This document shows, in pieces, positions 22,182 through 22,500 of a stretch of 22,500 bases of DNA. The notes beneath the pieces are model-generated. The model searched no databases. It saw only the letters and a list, made by a program, of their open reading frames with translations, and was not told the origin of the DNA. How positions within the stretch are numbered: the first letter of the stretch is position 1; each line of letters opens with the position of its first letter. A program made the position numbers and the translations under genes. The stretch is from positions 682,501 through 705,000 of the forward strand of contig CAUJGJ010000444.1 in NCBI GenBank assembly GCA_963170055.1, read 5' to 3'. Source of the DNA: Halisarca cf. caerulea (lineage: Eukaryota; Porifera; Demospongiae; Chondrillida; Halisarcidae).

Positions 22182-22308
22182 GCAGAGTTAGTGGTCACCG
22201 AATGTAGTTTGATATAACCCTATAGTTGCTGATAATAGAATTCTTAGACTAATTATTTTATTCTACACTATATTCGCATTCCTACTATAAGTTACCCCTT
22301 CAACCTAC

Positions 22309-22348
22309 CTGCTAGTTGTAGTTCTTGCTGATCGGATGCAAAACTCAT
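22309..22348 (-). CDS. Exon 1 (start codon exon) of the ANK-Roc-COR-DD gene
   Basis: This is a very short coding exon, reading MSFASDQQELQLA plus the first G of a split codon. It ends at a GCAG|GTAGGT donor, in phase 1. It was found because the left paralog has a nearly identical exon at 2790-2835, with the same MSFASDQQE start and a stronger GTAAGT donor, and because the phase matches the phase-1 acceptor of the next exon at 19653. There is no signal peptide, so a cytoplasmic protein is expected. The two copies also share flanking sequence upstream. The exon assignment is inferred from conservation, the ATG, the donor and the phase; no transcript was seen. Confidence 0.72.
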
Positions 22349-22419
22349 CTCCTGAGATCCGTTGTTATGAGCTTAACTATGCACTCCTGCTTACTACTGA
22401 GGTGTTTACCTGAGTGTTA

Positions 22420-22434
22420 TTATTAAAAGCGTAC
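22420..22434 (-). promoter_or_regulatory. Conserved GTACGCTTTTA element upstream of exon 1 (main gene)
   Basis: Counterpart of the element at 2931-2944, about 75 bp upstream of the ATG at 22348. The shared AAAAGCGTAC on the plus strand survives in an area where the copies differ by many indels. A TATA-like role is possible but unproven. Confidence 0.35.
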
Positions 22435-22500
22435 TTAGTCTTTTTTTAGACAGTAAACGCACTCATGCAGACAATTCAGTGAGCACCTTCAGCCAACAAA

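Larger units (their letters stand above)
19654..22308. other. Intron 1 of the main gene
   Basis: About 2.65 kb between exon 1 and exon 2. It contains a foldback element (20255-20548), a GGGGCGGATCCAGG repeat-like motif (21182-21195), a palindrome (21728-21745) and a poly-C tract (22164-22181). No other gene is supported. Confidence 0.65.
19321..22500. repeat. Right copy of the segmental duplication
   Basis: Counterpart of 1-3003. Relative to the left copy it lacks the 539-1103 element and the block at about 1800-2475 that contains the SINE-like element. It has gained a foldback element (20255-20548) and about 1.2 kb between about 20960 and 22150. Orientation and order are the same, so the two are direct tandem copies with start codons about 19.5 kb apart. 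Confidence 0.85.

Overview
This is eukaryotic, animal-type genomic DNA. It is AT-rich, introns have GT...AG borders, dinucleotide microsatellites are long, MITE-like and foldback elements are numerous, and the main protein combines ankyrin repeats, a Roc-COR GTPase and death domains. That combination, with dense tandem duplication of an innate-immunity or cell-death type gene, suggests an early-branching marine invertebrate. A demosponge is my best guess; a cnidarian or other invertebrate is not excluded. The species cannot be fixed from the sequence alone.

Layout. One large minus-strand gene fills about 6826-22348. I reconstruct it as: a tiny first coding exon of 13 codons plus one base (22309-22348); a Ser/Pro/Thr-rich disordered exon (18548-19653); a single 7.7-kb exon (9826-17548) with about 45 ankyrin repeats followed by a Roc GTPase and COR domain; and a cluster of small phase-1 exons (6826-8641) carrying death domains (DD) and acidic linkers. 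These small exons are tandem copies of an E-DD-D cassette (E and D are linker exons). Some copies look intact (8092-8412, 7887-7994, 7599-7760, 6826-7136). Others are degenerate or chimeric (8508-8641, 7207-7523). The exon phases agree across the chain: exon 1 ends in phase 1, exon 2 runs from phase 1 to 0, exon 3 from 0 to 1, and each DD or linker exon from 1 to 1.

The left end (1-2835) holds the 5' part of a second, paralogous gene on the same strand. It has its own first exon (2790-2835) and the start of its own Ser/Pro-rich exon (1-342), which is still open and runs off the window. Positions 1-3000 and 19320-22500 are therefore diverged copies of one segmental duplication, with the two start codons about 19.5 kb apart. 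The window is a slice of a tandem array of ANK-Roc-COR-DD genes.

Between the two genes (about 2950-6800) I see no convincing gene. That stretch holds a 208-bp tandem duplication, three long CA/GT microsatellites around a GC-rich island, and two Tigger/pogo-like MITE remnants. The introns hold a 565-bp TIR element, a SINE-like element, two foldback elements and a poly-C tract inside an inverted repeat.

The likely product is a very large cytoplasmic scaffold of about 3,000 or more residues: an ankyrin solenoid as sensor or binding surface, a Roc-COR GTPase switch, and C-terminal death domains for homotypic signalling. It resembles the C-terminal half of DAPK1 without the kinase. The function is inferred from architecture only.
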